From assembly GCA_963829585.1 (NCBI GenBank), contig CAWHJD010000024.1, forward strand, positions 62,001-126,000: DNA of 64,000 nucleotides, in the 5' to 3' direction. The stretch is from Sva-07 sp963829585. Lineage in GTDB: Bacteria > Actinomycetota > Acidimicrobiia > Acidimicrobiales > Ilumatobacteraceae. Below the pieces are notes generated by a model that made no database searches, was not told the DNA's origin, and was given only the letters and a program-made list of their open reading frames with translations. Both the position numbers and the translations under genes were made by a program. This document shows positions 17,032 to 28,200 of the stretch, piece by piece (position 1 is the first letter of the stretch; each line of letters begins with the position of its first letter).

Positions 17032-17670
17032 TCAGGGTCGTAGTTGCCAGAAGCTGCCGGTCAGCCCGACCCCGATGAGGAGCTGTTGGAGTTGCTCCAA
17101 CGTCTTCGGTTGGAACGGCTCGGCGAGACGGTCGCCGTACCAGCCCTGGGTGAGGGTCCACATGTCGTCGAGCGCGACGGTCGCTCCCGTGTCGGGCTCG
17201 TCGTCCTTCGACCGAAGGAACGTGATGGTGCTTCAAGTCCGAACGATGTCGTCCCACCAGTGTCGAGCGGGAATGCGGAAATGGATGAAGCCGTCGGTGC
17301 GATCGAGTTGCCCGTTGCAGATGTCGAGCGCCACGGGGGCACCGGTGTCGCTCCACGTCGAGGCGATGTGCGCGTCCTGGTGGATGGCGGCGGCGATCGC
17401 GAGGGAATCCCATGCGCAGTTCGCCCACCATGCGCCGCTCGCGGTGGTGACGCGGAAGTCGGTTGGTTCAGCCGCGAAGGGAAGCGCCATGCGGATCTCG
17501 CCGAGCCGTTCCGGCCGGTCGTCCAGCACAATCACGTGCGCGTCGTGGAGGCGTCGGAGTTGCGGCTCGAGATCGGTGCCGATGAGTCCGGCAAGTTCCT
17601 GGCGGGTGGGCGGGATTCCGGCGGCGACGATGTGTCTGTAGATCACGGATCGCACGACCATGTCGTCCAC
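17032..17670 (-). CDS. merB: MerB-like organomercurial lyase, candidate selenoprotein (in-frame UGA at 17235-17233)
   Basis: The uninterrupted part (17670-17236) gives 145 residues ending WWDDIVRT, then UGA. Reading on in the same frame gives STITFLRSKDDE... to LTGSFWQLRP and a TGA at 17034-17032, 212 codons in all, which is the length of E. coli plasmid MerB. MerB splits the C-Hg bond with Cys96, Asp99 and Cys159. Here NCAWDSL provides C85 and D88, and STWSDTGAPVALDI matches MerB SSHCAATGAPVSLTV. The UGA (codon 146) aligns without gaps with Cys159 (FCCHVHFF versus TUSTITFL). A SECIS-like hairpin follows. I therefore interpret UGA as selenocysteine. Alternatives are a nonsense mutation or a base error from TGC. 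Start GTG 17670 or ATG 17661. It lies between a TetR gene and the sulfatase promoter. Confidence 0.72.
17204..17233 (-). promoter_or_regulatory. Candidate bacterial SECIS element just downstream of the in-frame UGA
   Basis: On the minus strand, 13 bases after the UGA, the sequence UCCUUCGGUCGAAGGA (17219-17204) forms a stem (UCCUU with AAGGA, plus possible CG closure) whose apical loop is CGGUCG. Immediately below it a CG/CG pair continues the stem if one U (position 17220) is bulged. A bulged U and a GGUC-type loop about 19-20 bases after the UGA are the features SelB recognises in the E. coli fdhF SECIS (bulged U17, loop G23/U24 from memory). Here the corresponding positions, counting the UGA as 1-3, are U16/17 and G23-G24-U25. 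The element must also encode protein, and does so (FLRSKD). Confidence 0.65.
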
Positions 17671-17725
17671 GAGGTCAGGGTAGTTCGCAGCGCGTGGAGG
17701 AGCCGGACGCGAACGCGACGTCGGC

Positions 17726-18370
17726 CTACCGCCGTGGCGGCCCGAGCACGCCGACGAGGCCGCCGACGGTGAACGCCGTGGCGGCCTCCACGAACTCGGC
17801 GCGGTCGCGGCGCAGCGCCGGTGGGGTGTCGAGGAAGTCGAACACGAGGCCGCGCGCCATCGTCACCATCAGGCTCGCCGCGAGGCGTCGGTCCGCAACC
17901 GAGTCGTCGAACCAGTTGCCGAGCAGTTCGGCGAGTTCGTCGGTCCAGTTCTCACGGGCCGACGACCCCATCTCGCGTACCCCGTCCACCCCGGTGACGC
18001 GCGTGACGCGCTGCAGCTGCCACGCCGTGGTGTCGGTCTCCAGGCTGTCGTACAGGCGCTCGACCACGAAGCGGATCGCCGTCGCCAGATCGGTCGTGGT
18101 GTCGAGGTCACCGAGCCCCACGATGAACGCTCGTCGCCGCGCCGCGGCCTCGGCGAGGATCTCGCGCAGCAGCTCGGTCTTGTCGGCGAACTGGTGGTAG
18201 AAGCTGCCGATGCTGATCCCGGCCGGTTCGAGCACGTCGTCGACGAGGTTGACCCCGTCGTGACCCTTGGCGGCGAACGCCTCGAAGCCGGCGTCGAGCA
18301 GCTTGCGGCGCGTCTCGGCCGACCGCGCCTGGCGGGGCGATCGCCGGGACTGCTCGGTGGTCGGGGTCAT
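17726..18370 (-). CDS. TetR-family transcriptional regulator
   Basis: 214 residues. The N-terminal helix-turn-helix (RRKLLDAGFEAFAAKGHDGVNLVDDVLEPAGISIGSFYHQFADKTELLREIL, about 20-70, given here in outline) is a standard TetR DNA-binding domain. The rest is a helical ligand pocket that cannot be matched to a known inducer. It lies 55 bases upstream of the MerB-like gene on the same strand and is divergent from a LuxR-type regulator. It is the nearest candidate to bind the ATTAGAA-N6-TTCTAAT repeat of the sulfatase promoter, and could also control the MerB-like gene. Confidence 0.88.
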   Translation of the reverse strand: MTPTTEQSRRSPRQARSAETRRKLLDAGFEAFAAKGHDGVNLVDDVLEPAGISIGSFYHQFADKTELLREILAEAAARRRAFIVGLGDLDTTTDLATAIRFVVERLYDSLETDTTAWQLQRVTRVTGVDGVREMGSSARENWTDELAELLGNWFDDSVADRRLAASLMVTMARGLVFDFLDTPPALRRDRAEFVEAATAFTVGGLVGVLGPPRR

Positions 18371-18544
18371 GGAACGTCCTTCGAACGACAGGTGGAACTC
18401 GCGCCACTCGGGCGATGCGCCGGGAGAATCATCCCGTCAGCCGCGCGGTCACTCTAGGTCGTCCTGTCCGGGCGACAGCCCGATGTCGGCCCGATGTCGG
18501 CGCGGCTGGCCCGATCGGAGCAGCGGTGACTAGCTTCCACGTGC

Positions 18545-21284
18545 ATGTTGGCGGGACGTCGTGAGCAGTTGCTGCGAGTCACGTCGTTCCTCGACGGCGC
18601 CGTCGCTGGAGAGGCCTCGATCCTCCACATCGTCGGTGAGCCGGGCATCGGCAAGACCACCCTGGTGGAGGCCGCCTTGGCCGACTTCTGCGACCTACGC
18701 ACCATCCGGGTGGCGGGCGTGCAGTCGGAGCGCAGCCTCACCCTGGCATCGCTGGTCAGCGTGGTCCGCGCCGTCTCGGAAGCCTTCGACGATCTGTCGC
18801 CCCAGTCGGCACAGGTGTTGGGCGGGCTGCTCGACGCCGGCGACGCCCAGACGCCGATGGCGATCAGCAGCGCCACGCTGCAGCTGTTGGGTACGGTCGC
18901 CGAACGGCAGCGGACCGTCGTCGTCGTCGACGATGCCCAGTGGGTCGACCCGGCGAGTCTCGCAGCGCTGGTCTTCGCCGCGCGCCGCCTCCAGGCCGAC
19001 GCGTTCGCGTTGATCGTCGTCAGCCGCGACGACGCCCGACTCGAACTGCCGGGAGTGCAGCGGTTGCGGCTCGACGGTCTCGACGCCGAGGCCTCGGCAG
19101 AGTTGCTGCTCGTGGCCGGCGCGATGGTGCCGCCGGTGCTGGCTGCCTGCACCGAACGTTGTGCCGGCAATCCCTTGGCCCTGCACCTCATCTCCGAGGC
19201 ACTCACACCTGCACAGCGCGACGGCCGGGAGGATCTGCCCGCGCGCCTGCCGCTCGGTGATGCGTTGTCGGCGGCGCTGCGGTCGCGCATCGATGTGCTT
19301 CCGCCCCGCACGCGTCGAGCATTGCTGTTGGTGGCCCTGGGCGGACGCCTCACCGACGACCAGCTCAATGCGGCCCTGGCGTCGCTGGAACTCGAGTACT
19401 CCGATCTGCGTGCCGCGGACGCGGACGGCGTCGTCACGGTGGACGGCGGTTCGGTCACGTTCACGCATCCGTTGCTCGCCGAGGTGGCTCGCGTCGCCTC
19501 CGAGGACGACCTGCGCGCGGTCCGTGTCGCCCTGGCATCGGTGACCGACGGGAATCGACGGTCGTGGTATCTGGTCGACAGCGGGACACTGTCGGCGTCG
19601 GAGACGCTCGCCGAACTCGATGCGCTGGTCGCCGGTGCTGCAGCCCGGGCGGCGTACGGTGACATGGCCCACGCCGCCATGGAGGGCGCCCGCCGCAGCG
19701 CCTCCAGCGAGCAGCGCGCCCGCCGGTTGCTGATCGCCGGGCAGGGATGGCGGGCGACCGCGAGCTACCAGCGATCGATCGGCGTGCTGCGCGAAGCGCT
19801 CGCCACCACCGACGACCCGTTGCTCGCAGCGGAGATCTCCTCCGTGCTGGCCGATGCAGTGGGCTTCGAGACCTCGGTGCCCGAAGCCATCGGCCTGCTC
19901 ACGGACGCCGCGGCGCCGCTCGTGGACGACGACCCCGCCCGCGCCGCCACACTGCTCGGTCTCGCATCCCAGTTCGCCACCCTGGCCGCCGAGCCCGAAC
20001 GTGCGGTGGCGCTCGGCACACAAGCGGAAACGATCGCCGCGTCGGCGGACGACCTCACCGGGCTCGCGGTTCGCGTCCTGGCGACGCACGCACTGCTGAA
20101 CCGTGGTCGACCGGTGGATGCGCATCGGTTGGCCGACCTCGACCTCGTCGCCGGCGCTGCCGACGCCGGGGCACCGCTGGAGGTCTTGAGCCTGGCCCAA
20201 GTGGTCGCCTTCGACTACTTCACCCTCGAGCGTTGGGACGCGGCCGACGCGCTGTTCGACAGGATGATCGCCGCCGCCAAGCGGGCGTCGTACGTCGGTG
20301 TGCACGTCTTCGGGTGCGCCATGCGCGGCGAAGTCCTGTGGCGCCTCGGTCGCTGGTCGGAAGCTCGCACCGAGGCGAACGCCGATGTCGAGCACCATCT
20401 CCGACTCGACCGCGTCCAGGGTGGGTTCGGCCACGCGACGGTGGCGCGCGTGGCGGCGGCGACAGGATCCATCGACGACGCCGTGCGTGCCGCAGGCATG
20501 GCGGTCGAGCATGGCGACCGGATCGGGATGGCCTCGATGTCGGCCTGGGGACGCCACGCCCTCGGTCTGGCGGCGCTGGCCGACGGCCGGCCCGACGATG
20601 CGGTGCAGCACCTGGACTGGATCTGGCGCCTCAGCCGCCGCGCCGGCAATCGACAATCCGGGCATCCTGTGGTGGCAGGGTGATCTCCTCGACGCTTTCG
20701 TGCAGGCAGGAGCGCTCGACGATGCTCGCCGGATGCTGTCGTGGATGGAGGCAGTGGGCTCTCCGTACGGCACCGAGTGGCCGTTGGCGATCATGGAACG
20801 CGGTCGGGCGATGCTGCACGGTGACCTCGAGGCGGCTCGGTGCTCGGTGGAGCGGCTCACGGCCGCTCGCGCTCCCTTCGAGGCGGCGCGCAGCCGATTG
20901 GTGGCGGCATCGCTGTCCGAGGGCGACGAGCGGCGCGCCGAGGCCGAACGAGCGCTCGACATGTTCGAAACGCTCGGTGCCGTCAAATGGGAGCGCGAGG
21001 CCCGCGCCATTCTCGGAACCGCTGACCGAACCGCTCGGCCGGCGCTGTCGACCGTGCTGACGCCGGCCGAGTTGCGGGTGGCGCTGGCGGTGGGCGAGGG
21101 GATGACGAACCGGCGTGCGGGCACGGCACTCGCACTCAGCCCGAAGACCGTCGACGCCCATCTGCAGGCGATCTACCGCAAACTCGGCGTGCGCAGCCGG
21201 ACGGAACTGGCCCTGGCGGTCAACCGCGAGCACGAGGCGGCGACCGGCGACCGGCGCGTGTCACCGATGCTCCCGGGGGCATAG
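18545..21284 (+). CDS. Large ATP-binding LuxR-family regulator (LAL/MalT type), one frame change
   Basis: About 912 residues after correction. The Walker A loop GEPGIGKTT is at residues 31-39, and Walker B with sensor lies in TVVVVDDAQWVDPAS. A long helical (TPR-like) middle part follows. The C-terminal LuxR helix-turn-helix is LTPAELRVALAVGEGMTNRRAGTALALSPKTVDAHLQAIYRKLGVRSRTELA. The frame changes near 20655: the first frame reads RLSRRAGNRQSG and stops at 20683, while the other reads IDNPGILWWQGDLLDAFVQAG. Deleting one A from GGCAATCGAC joins them. Large LuxR regulators of this kind use ATP and inducers to activate nearby genes. The next gene, the giant surface protease, begins 90 bases downstream and is the obvious target candidate. 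Confidence 0.85.
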
Positions 21285-21373
21285 GGAATTTTCCCGATAC
21301 CGCCCGCCGGCCCGGCGTGATTGCCTGGGGTCGTCGCCCTCGAGGGTGGGGCGCCGACGGACTGAGGAAGAAC

Positions 21374-22290
21374 ATGCAAGGTGGGGGTCGGTTGGTGACA
21401 GCACTGGTCGCGTCGCGGGCGACGAAGAGGTGGATCGCGGCGGTCGTCGCCGTCCTCATCGGTGCGCCGCTGATCGGCGTGTCGCCGCCAACAGCCGCCC
21501 AGAGCCCGCCGCCCACACCGCCCGACCCGGTGCGTGTGCGCATCGTCGACGTTCCCGGTACGCCTGCCGCCCTCGCGTTGCAGCCCTCGACGGCCGTGCT
21601 CGTGCCCGGTCAGACGGTCGTCGTCGAGAACGCATCCAGCACGACGCAGGAGGTGGAGGCGGACGACGGGTCGTTCGACTCAGGACCGATCGAGCCCGGC
21701 GGCGCCTTCGTGGCCGCCGTGGACAGCACCGGGACCATCCCGTTCGCGACCATCGGGGCCCCGTCGGCCACCGGCCGGCTGGTGTTCGGGTTGTCCGGAC
21801 TTCCCGGCGCGGCCAGTGCCAACGCGCGGGGCGCGGTCCCAGATCTCGAGCCCCCGCCCGCCGACCCGGCCGACTTCAGCGCGCATCCCGACTACGGCTA
21901 CCCCACCTCACGCACCCAGCTCCTGCTGCTGCCCACAACCACGGCCACCGTCGGCGACGTGAACGCGGCGCTGGCGTTGGTGGGCGCGGTGATCGTGAGC
22001 GGCTCCCCCCTCTTGGGCACCTTCGGCGTCGCCATCCCCGACACCGGTGATCACCTGGCCCTGCTCGAGGCACTGACCGACCTGCGCGCCCACCCGGCAT
22101 TCGAGGACCGCACCACCGCCGGAGCCAACCCCGGCGAGCAGGTGGGCGACCCCACGAGCGGGGCCGTGGCTCCCGTGTGGCAGGGGAAGGAGCAGACAGT
22201 GCCGGCGCCCTACCAGCCGCAGCCCCAGGGTCTGAACTGGATCTTCGCCCCCGCGGGGCGAACGACCCCCCGCGAAACCGGGGTGACTAC
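21374..22290 (+). CDS. Giant surface protein, segment 1: signal peptide and propeptide
   Basis: Residues 1 to about 40 have the form of a signal peptide (KRWIAAVVAVLIGAPLIGVSPPTAAQS). The next 260 residues, beta-rich, contain a statement of a lipid- or sugar-binding-like sandwich (VLVPGQTVVVENASSTTQEVEADDGSF) and then a typical subtilase propeptide-like stretch (SRTQLLLLPTTTATVGDVNAALALVGAVIVSGSPLLGTFGVAIPD). In S8 proteases such a region folds and then inhibits the enzyme until cleaved. The frame is lost around the run of C at 22248-22256. Confidence 0.6.
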
Positions 22291-25200
22291 GGGTTCGTGC
22301 AGACCTCGCTGCCGCAGGCGTGGAACCTGCTCGACCTCGCCCGCCAGCGCGTCGCGTCGGTGGGCAACATCGACACCGTCGTGCTCGACGTCGGCTTCGA
22401 CCCCGACCACCCCGACCTCGACCTCATCACCACCGACGCGCAGACCTTCGCCGATCACGGGACACACGTGGCGGGGATCGTCGGCGCCCGCTGGAACAAC
22501 CGGCTGGGGACCTCGTCGCGCGGCACGTCGGGTGTCAACCCCGTGGCCCGGCTCCACGCCGTCGAGATCGGGGGCATATACGCCGCGGGTGCCAGCTCGG
22601 TGGCCGCGGCCGACCGGGTGTGGTCCACGGTCGACTTCACCGCCGACTTCGACCGGGTGCTCTCGGAGAAGCGGCCCGGCGGGCTCTACCCCAACCTCGG
22701 GGTCATCAACGCCAGCTTCGGCGGCGCTGTCTTCAACAACGATGGCGCCGCGGCATGGGCCGAGGCGGTGAAGGGGAAGCGGTGCGGCGAGTACTCCAAC
22801 GACGACAAGCCCACCCCCACCGGGACGGCCGCGAAGCCCTGCTTGCCGAGCACGCTCGACTCGTTCCGCGCCGACCTCGAGGCGCTGGCGACGGTCAGCG
22901 CCCGCATCCTCGACGCCGCTTACTTCGCCGGTGTCGTGATCACCAAGGCGGCCGGCAACGACAACGACAGCTTCTGCCTCGACGCGGCCGGTGAGGTGGC
23001 CGCTTGCTACGACGAGGCGGGAGCGCGCGTGCCCGGGACCACCGTGCAGCCGCTCCCCGCGATCTTCACGAACGAACTTGCGAAGGCGCGCGACCTCTAC
23101 TCGCGCTCCGAGTTCCCGCTGCTCGTGGTCGGCGCCATGGGCGCAAACGACCTGGCGACCTCGTTCTCCCAGCCGCCCCAGTACGGCATCCCCGGCTACA
23201 CCGTGGACCTGCTCGCCCCGGGATCCTTCGTCCGCAGCACCACCACCGCCGACATCCCGAGCACCGAGGAGGACGACCGCGGGAACTTCCCGCTGGCCGG
23301 TCCGGACGGCGAGTGGTACGGCGAGCTGAGCGGCACGTCGATGGCGGCTCCCTACGTGGCGGGCGCCGTTGGGTACCTGATGGCGCTCCTGCCGCAGGTC
23401 CCCGGCGAGACGGCAACGGCGCGAGCGCTCCGCGTGGTGCGCGCGGTCAAGGACTCCGCCAGGGCGGTGGACCCGCAGGACCTCCGCCTCGACGTCTGGG
23501 ACCTGGTGTTCCGCCAGCTCGGGCTCCGCGCGTTCGCCGACCAGAACGACGCGTCTGCCGATGGGAACCGGCGGGTGATCCGCACGGCCGACGGCGAGAC
23601 GTTCACGGACGCCATGGGCACGCTGAACCCCGACGGTCGCGACGCGGACCTCGGGCCGCAACGGGCCCAGCCGGACGGCAAGGTCGACCTGCGCGACGTG
23701 CGGGCCTTCCGCGATGCATGGCTGCAGGGATGCGTCGACGGCTCGATCGGGCCAGTTGGCGCGGTGCCGTGCCCGGCGGCCGGCGACGTCGCACTCGACG
23801 GCGCGCCGGACCACCCGAAGAAGGACGGCAACGGCGACGGATGCGTGCGGACGGCGCCGGATGCGTGCCTGATCGGCGAGGCGAGCTACAGCCGCTTCGA
23901 CCTGAACGCCGACGGATGGCTGGCGTTGAACCTCGCCGCGGGCATGCCGGTCGACCCCACCACCGGAGCACCCACGAGCGGCTACAGCCAGCTCACCGAC
24001 CTGCAGGCGCTCGGCCTCGCACTCGACCCGGGCGAGTTCTTCGACGGCTGGGCCCGCGACTCGCTCGACGGACGGCACCATGCCTGCGCAGCGCCGACGT
24101 CACCCTCGACCTGTCGCAGGTACCCACCGGTACGACCGGCATCAAGGTCACCGCCAAGATCGCCGCCGGCACCATCAGCACCAACATCAGCATCTCGGCG
24201 CAGGGCGTGGCGACCCCCGGCCTCGTCACCGTCCCCGTGGCCGCCGGGGGCTCGAAGGTGGAGGTGTCGTACTCGGCCACACGCAACGGCACGAAGGTCT
24301 CGAGTGGCACCGTGGTCACCGGCCCGCTCCGCTACGGCGAGGACACCACGGTCGCCCTCTGCGAGGTGAGGCTACGGAGCGAGGGTCCCTCGGTGCTCGC
24401 CGCCAAGTCAAACGGGGCAGGTGCGGGTGTCGGTGGACAGCGTGCACGCCGGGCGTCGGAGCCGGCCAAGCTCGCCGGTCCCGTCATCTTCACCGTCACG
24501 CCGGTGGACCCGGCGTCGGCGTCCTCGCCGCCGACGCTGGGGACCCCCTCGGCCCCGCTCGACGCGGGCGGTACCGCTCGCACGATGATCACGGCCGGCA
24601 CGTCGGCCGGGACCTTCCTGGTACGCGCCGACCACCCCCGGCCCCGCCGGTGAGGTGGTGCAGGTGGACCGGCTGATCCGCGTCGTGCCGCGCCTCGAGG
24701 TCCGCTACCGCTGGGAGGCCGAGGTCACCTCGGTCGACCTCACGACCACCAGCGACTGGCCCGACGCGGTGCCCGGGCGGCCCGACTGCCGCGAGGTGCC
24801 CGACCCCGACGGCTGCATCGTCAACGCCCGCGACCACGCTCACCGCCGGGGCGGCTACGCCCACGGTCACCCGTGAGGGCACCGATCACCCTCGACGCAG
24901 AACGGTGTCACCCTCGACGAGACCGTGGGCGGCCGCGGCGGGAGCTTCTCCATCACCTACGGCTGGCAGGACCTCACCACCTCGACCGCCAGCGACGGCT
25001 CGCGGACCTTCACCTTCGGCCCGCTGCCCGGGCAGTCGGTGACCGATCGCAGGTGCCGCTCGACCTCATCGCTCGACAGCCGACGGCAGCATCCTCCTCG
25101 ACGGGTTCCGGTTCCTCGCCGACATCCCGTACGGGTCGGGCGTCGTGAACGGTGCCACCACGGGACCAGACATCCAGCCCGAGCGGTTCGGCGTCCCCGG

Positions 25201-28200
25201 AGAGCTCCTCCCGCTGTCCGTCCCGCAGCCGACGAGCGTCCAGCACAGCGCCAATCCCAATGACGTCACCCGCCTGCGGGCATCGGGCGGAGGCTTCGTG
25301 CCGGTGTCGTGGTGCGGCACCGTGACGACGCCCATCGAGCGGACGCCCGGCTACCGGGTCGCCACCCAGAACGACCTCATCCAGGGCGCTGTCGTGCTCG
25401 CCAACGACCCGGTGTATGCCGCCGGCAAGATCCCCATGCCGGCCGGCACCGGCACCTACCAGCGCCGCATCCGAGTGACCTTCACCGGCGCCCAGAGCGG
25501 GCCGGCAGCCGATCCCGTCCTCCCGGCGTGCACCGGCACGGCCGCGCCCACTGCAGCGTTCGACGTCGCCCCGCAGCCCGACGGGGTGCTGCACGAGGGC
25601 GACGCCATCCGCTTCCTCGACAGCTCCACCGACCCCGACGGTGACCTCGCCTCGTGGAGCTGGAGCTTCGGTCGCAGCGACCGCAACCCCGTGCTCGTGC
25701 CCGGCCTCGACGACGGTGCACGCGAGGTGTCGCTGCGGGTCGCCGACACCGGCGCCCGCTTCAACCGGGTGTTCCAGACGCTCAACATCACCAACGTATT
25801 GCCGACGGTGAGGCCGGTCTCTCCGCTCGTGACCGTGCAGGAGGGCGACCGCGCCACCGTCGCCGTGCGCATCGACGATCCCGGTCCCGATGACCGCACG
25901 AAGCTCAACGTTCGGATTGCCGAGGGCGCCGATGAGCTGCTGCGGGGCGCCACCTACCCGGCCGGCACGGTGGAGCTCGCGCTGCCCGTGCTGGAGCCAG
26001 GGGTCCACGACCTCAGCGTTTACGTGTACGACGGCAACCGCCAGTACCTCGAGGTGCGCGCCTCGGTGACGGTCGTCGTGACGCCCGAGGAGGTGCGGCA
26101 GACCTCATCCGAACGGGCTCCGGCGGTCCAGCTCGGCACCTGTGCCGGGCCGGTCCCGCTGAGCGCCGACGAGGCGGCGCTCCTCCAGCGGTGGAATGCG
26201 GCGCGCGAGCAGGCCGGGCTGCCCGCGCTCGGGCTCTCCGCCGAGCTCTCACAGGCGGCATCGGTGCTGGCCGGGCAGTCCCTCGGTGTCCTCGGACTGG
26301 CGCCTGGTACCGACGTGGGCAAGGCCGCCGACGACGCGGGCTACGCGGGCCGCGAGGTGCGAGCGCTGCCGTTCAGCCGCGACCTCGATCCGTTCGACGT
26401 GCTCGAGGGCCTGCGTGCCGCCGAGCCGGACACGATCTTCAGTACCACCGGCCGGATGGTGGGCGTCGCGAAGCGGGCCGAGGGCTCCGACGTGAATTGG
26501 GTCGTGGTCGTGGGCGGCATCGTCGACTGCGCGGTGGCGCCCGCCGACGCCGGCGTCGCGCCGCAGCTGGCGGTGACGCCGCCGGCCGGTCCGCTCGTGG
26601 AGGGCGGCCGCGTGCAGCTGACCGTCGACACCTCCGATCCCGACGGCGATCTCGCCGAGGTTCGGGTGGACTGGGGCGACGGCACCGTGGCCGGCATCAC
26701 ACACCGCTACCGCGACGACGGCGTCTACTCGGTGCGCGTCACCGCCGTCGACGAGCAGGGCAACGTGACCTCCTCGGAGCCGCTGAACCTCACGGTGGTC
26801 GGCGCGGCGCCCGACGTCGACCTCGTGGCCGGTGAACTGGTGGCCGGCGGTGCGGGCACCCTCGAGCTGGCCGCCGCCGACCCGGCCGAGAACGATCGGC
26901 CACTCCAGATCGCCGTGTCGTCCGTGCCGGTCGGCGCGGTGTCGTATACGGGCACGATCGACGGCGGTCGCACGCTCCGGGTACAGCCCCCCAGCGGGAC
27001 CGCGTCGCTCGACGTCACGGTGACGGTGACCGACAACGACGGGCTGAGCAACACCGTCACCCGCTCGTTCCCGGTGGTGCCCTCGGCAGGCACGCCGCCC
27101 GCCGCGCCGGCCAACGTCGTGGCACCGCCTGCGCCGACGTGCGCCAACGGCACGAGCGGCGTGGCCCTGCGCGCCCAGGCTGCGGACTTCCTCGCCCAGG
27201 CCAACGCCTTCCGCCAGTCGTTCGGCGCGCCCGACCCTCACAGTCGCCAAGGAGCTCCAGGCGGCCGCCGAGCAGCAGTTGGCCGACCTCATCGCAGGGC
27301 GGTACTTCGCTCACCTCGACTCGGCCGGCCGCACCCCGCTCGACCGGGCCCGCACCAACGGCTACACGGGCGGGGTGGGCGAGAACATCGCCCTGCGCTT
27401 CGTGAACGGCACTCAAGTGCTCCTCGGCTGGCGCTCGTCGCCGGTGCATCTCGAGAACCTGCTCGACCCGGTGTGGAGCGCCACCGGCGTGGCCGTCGGC
27501 AACGCACCCGACGGCGTGCTCTGGGTGCAGGTCTTCGGCACCGTGCCCACCTGCCCCACCGTCGACCGCTCGCCGGTCACCGGCGCCCACCGTGCTCGCC
27601 AACCCGCCGGTGGATGCTGCCGCGCCGGTGGCGGCCTGGCCGAGCCGGGCCTCCACGGCCGAGGCGACGCCGCTCGCCACCGAGGTGGCCGCCCCGAGCG
27701 CGGCGCCCGTGCCTTCCCAGCAGGCTCCGGCCCCCACGGCTGCGGTCGCCGCGTTCACGGTGAGCGACCTCACGCCGACCAGCGGTGCAAACGTCGTGGT
27801 CACGAACCGCTCCAGCGATGCGGGCACACCCGTGAGCGGCACGCTCACCTTCGGCTCGGTGAGCAACCGGCTCCTCGCCCCGGGCGAGTCGTTCCAGCGC
27901 GCGGTGTTCAGTGAGCAGGGCATCGCGCTCACAGCTGCGGGCGCCACGGCCACGACCTCGGTCAGCGGCTCGGGCTCCTACGTCCCGCAGGTGTCGATCC
28001 TCGGCCCGGCGAACGGTTCCTCGTTCGACCAGGGCGCCGCCATCCCCGTGCAGGTGCTCGTCACCGACGGCGCGGCCACGCCGTCGCCACTCGCCGGCGT
28101 GCGCGTCCGCGCACGCGTCAACCCTCCCGGGAGTGACTACGTGATCGGCGCGACGGGCGCCGACGGCAAGGCCACCCTCACCGTCCGTCCGACGGTTGCC

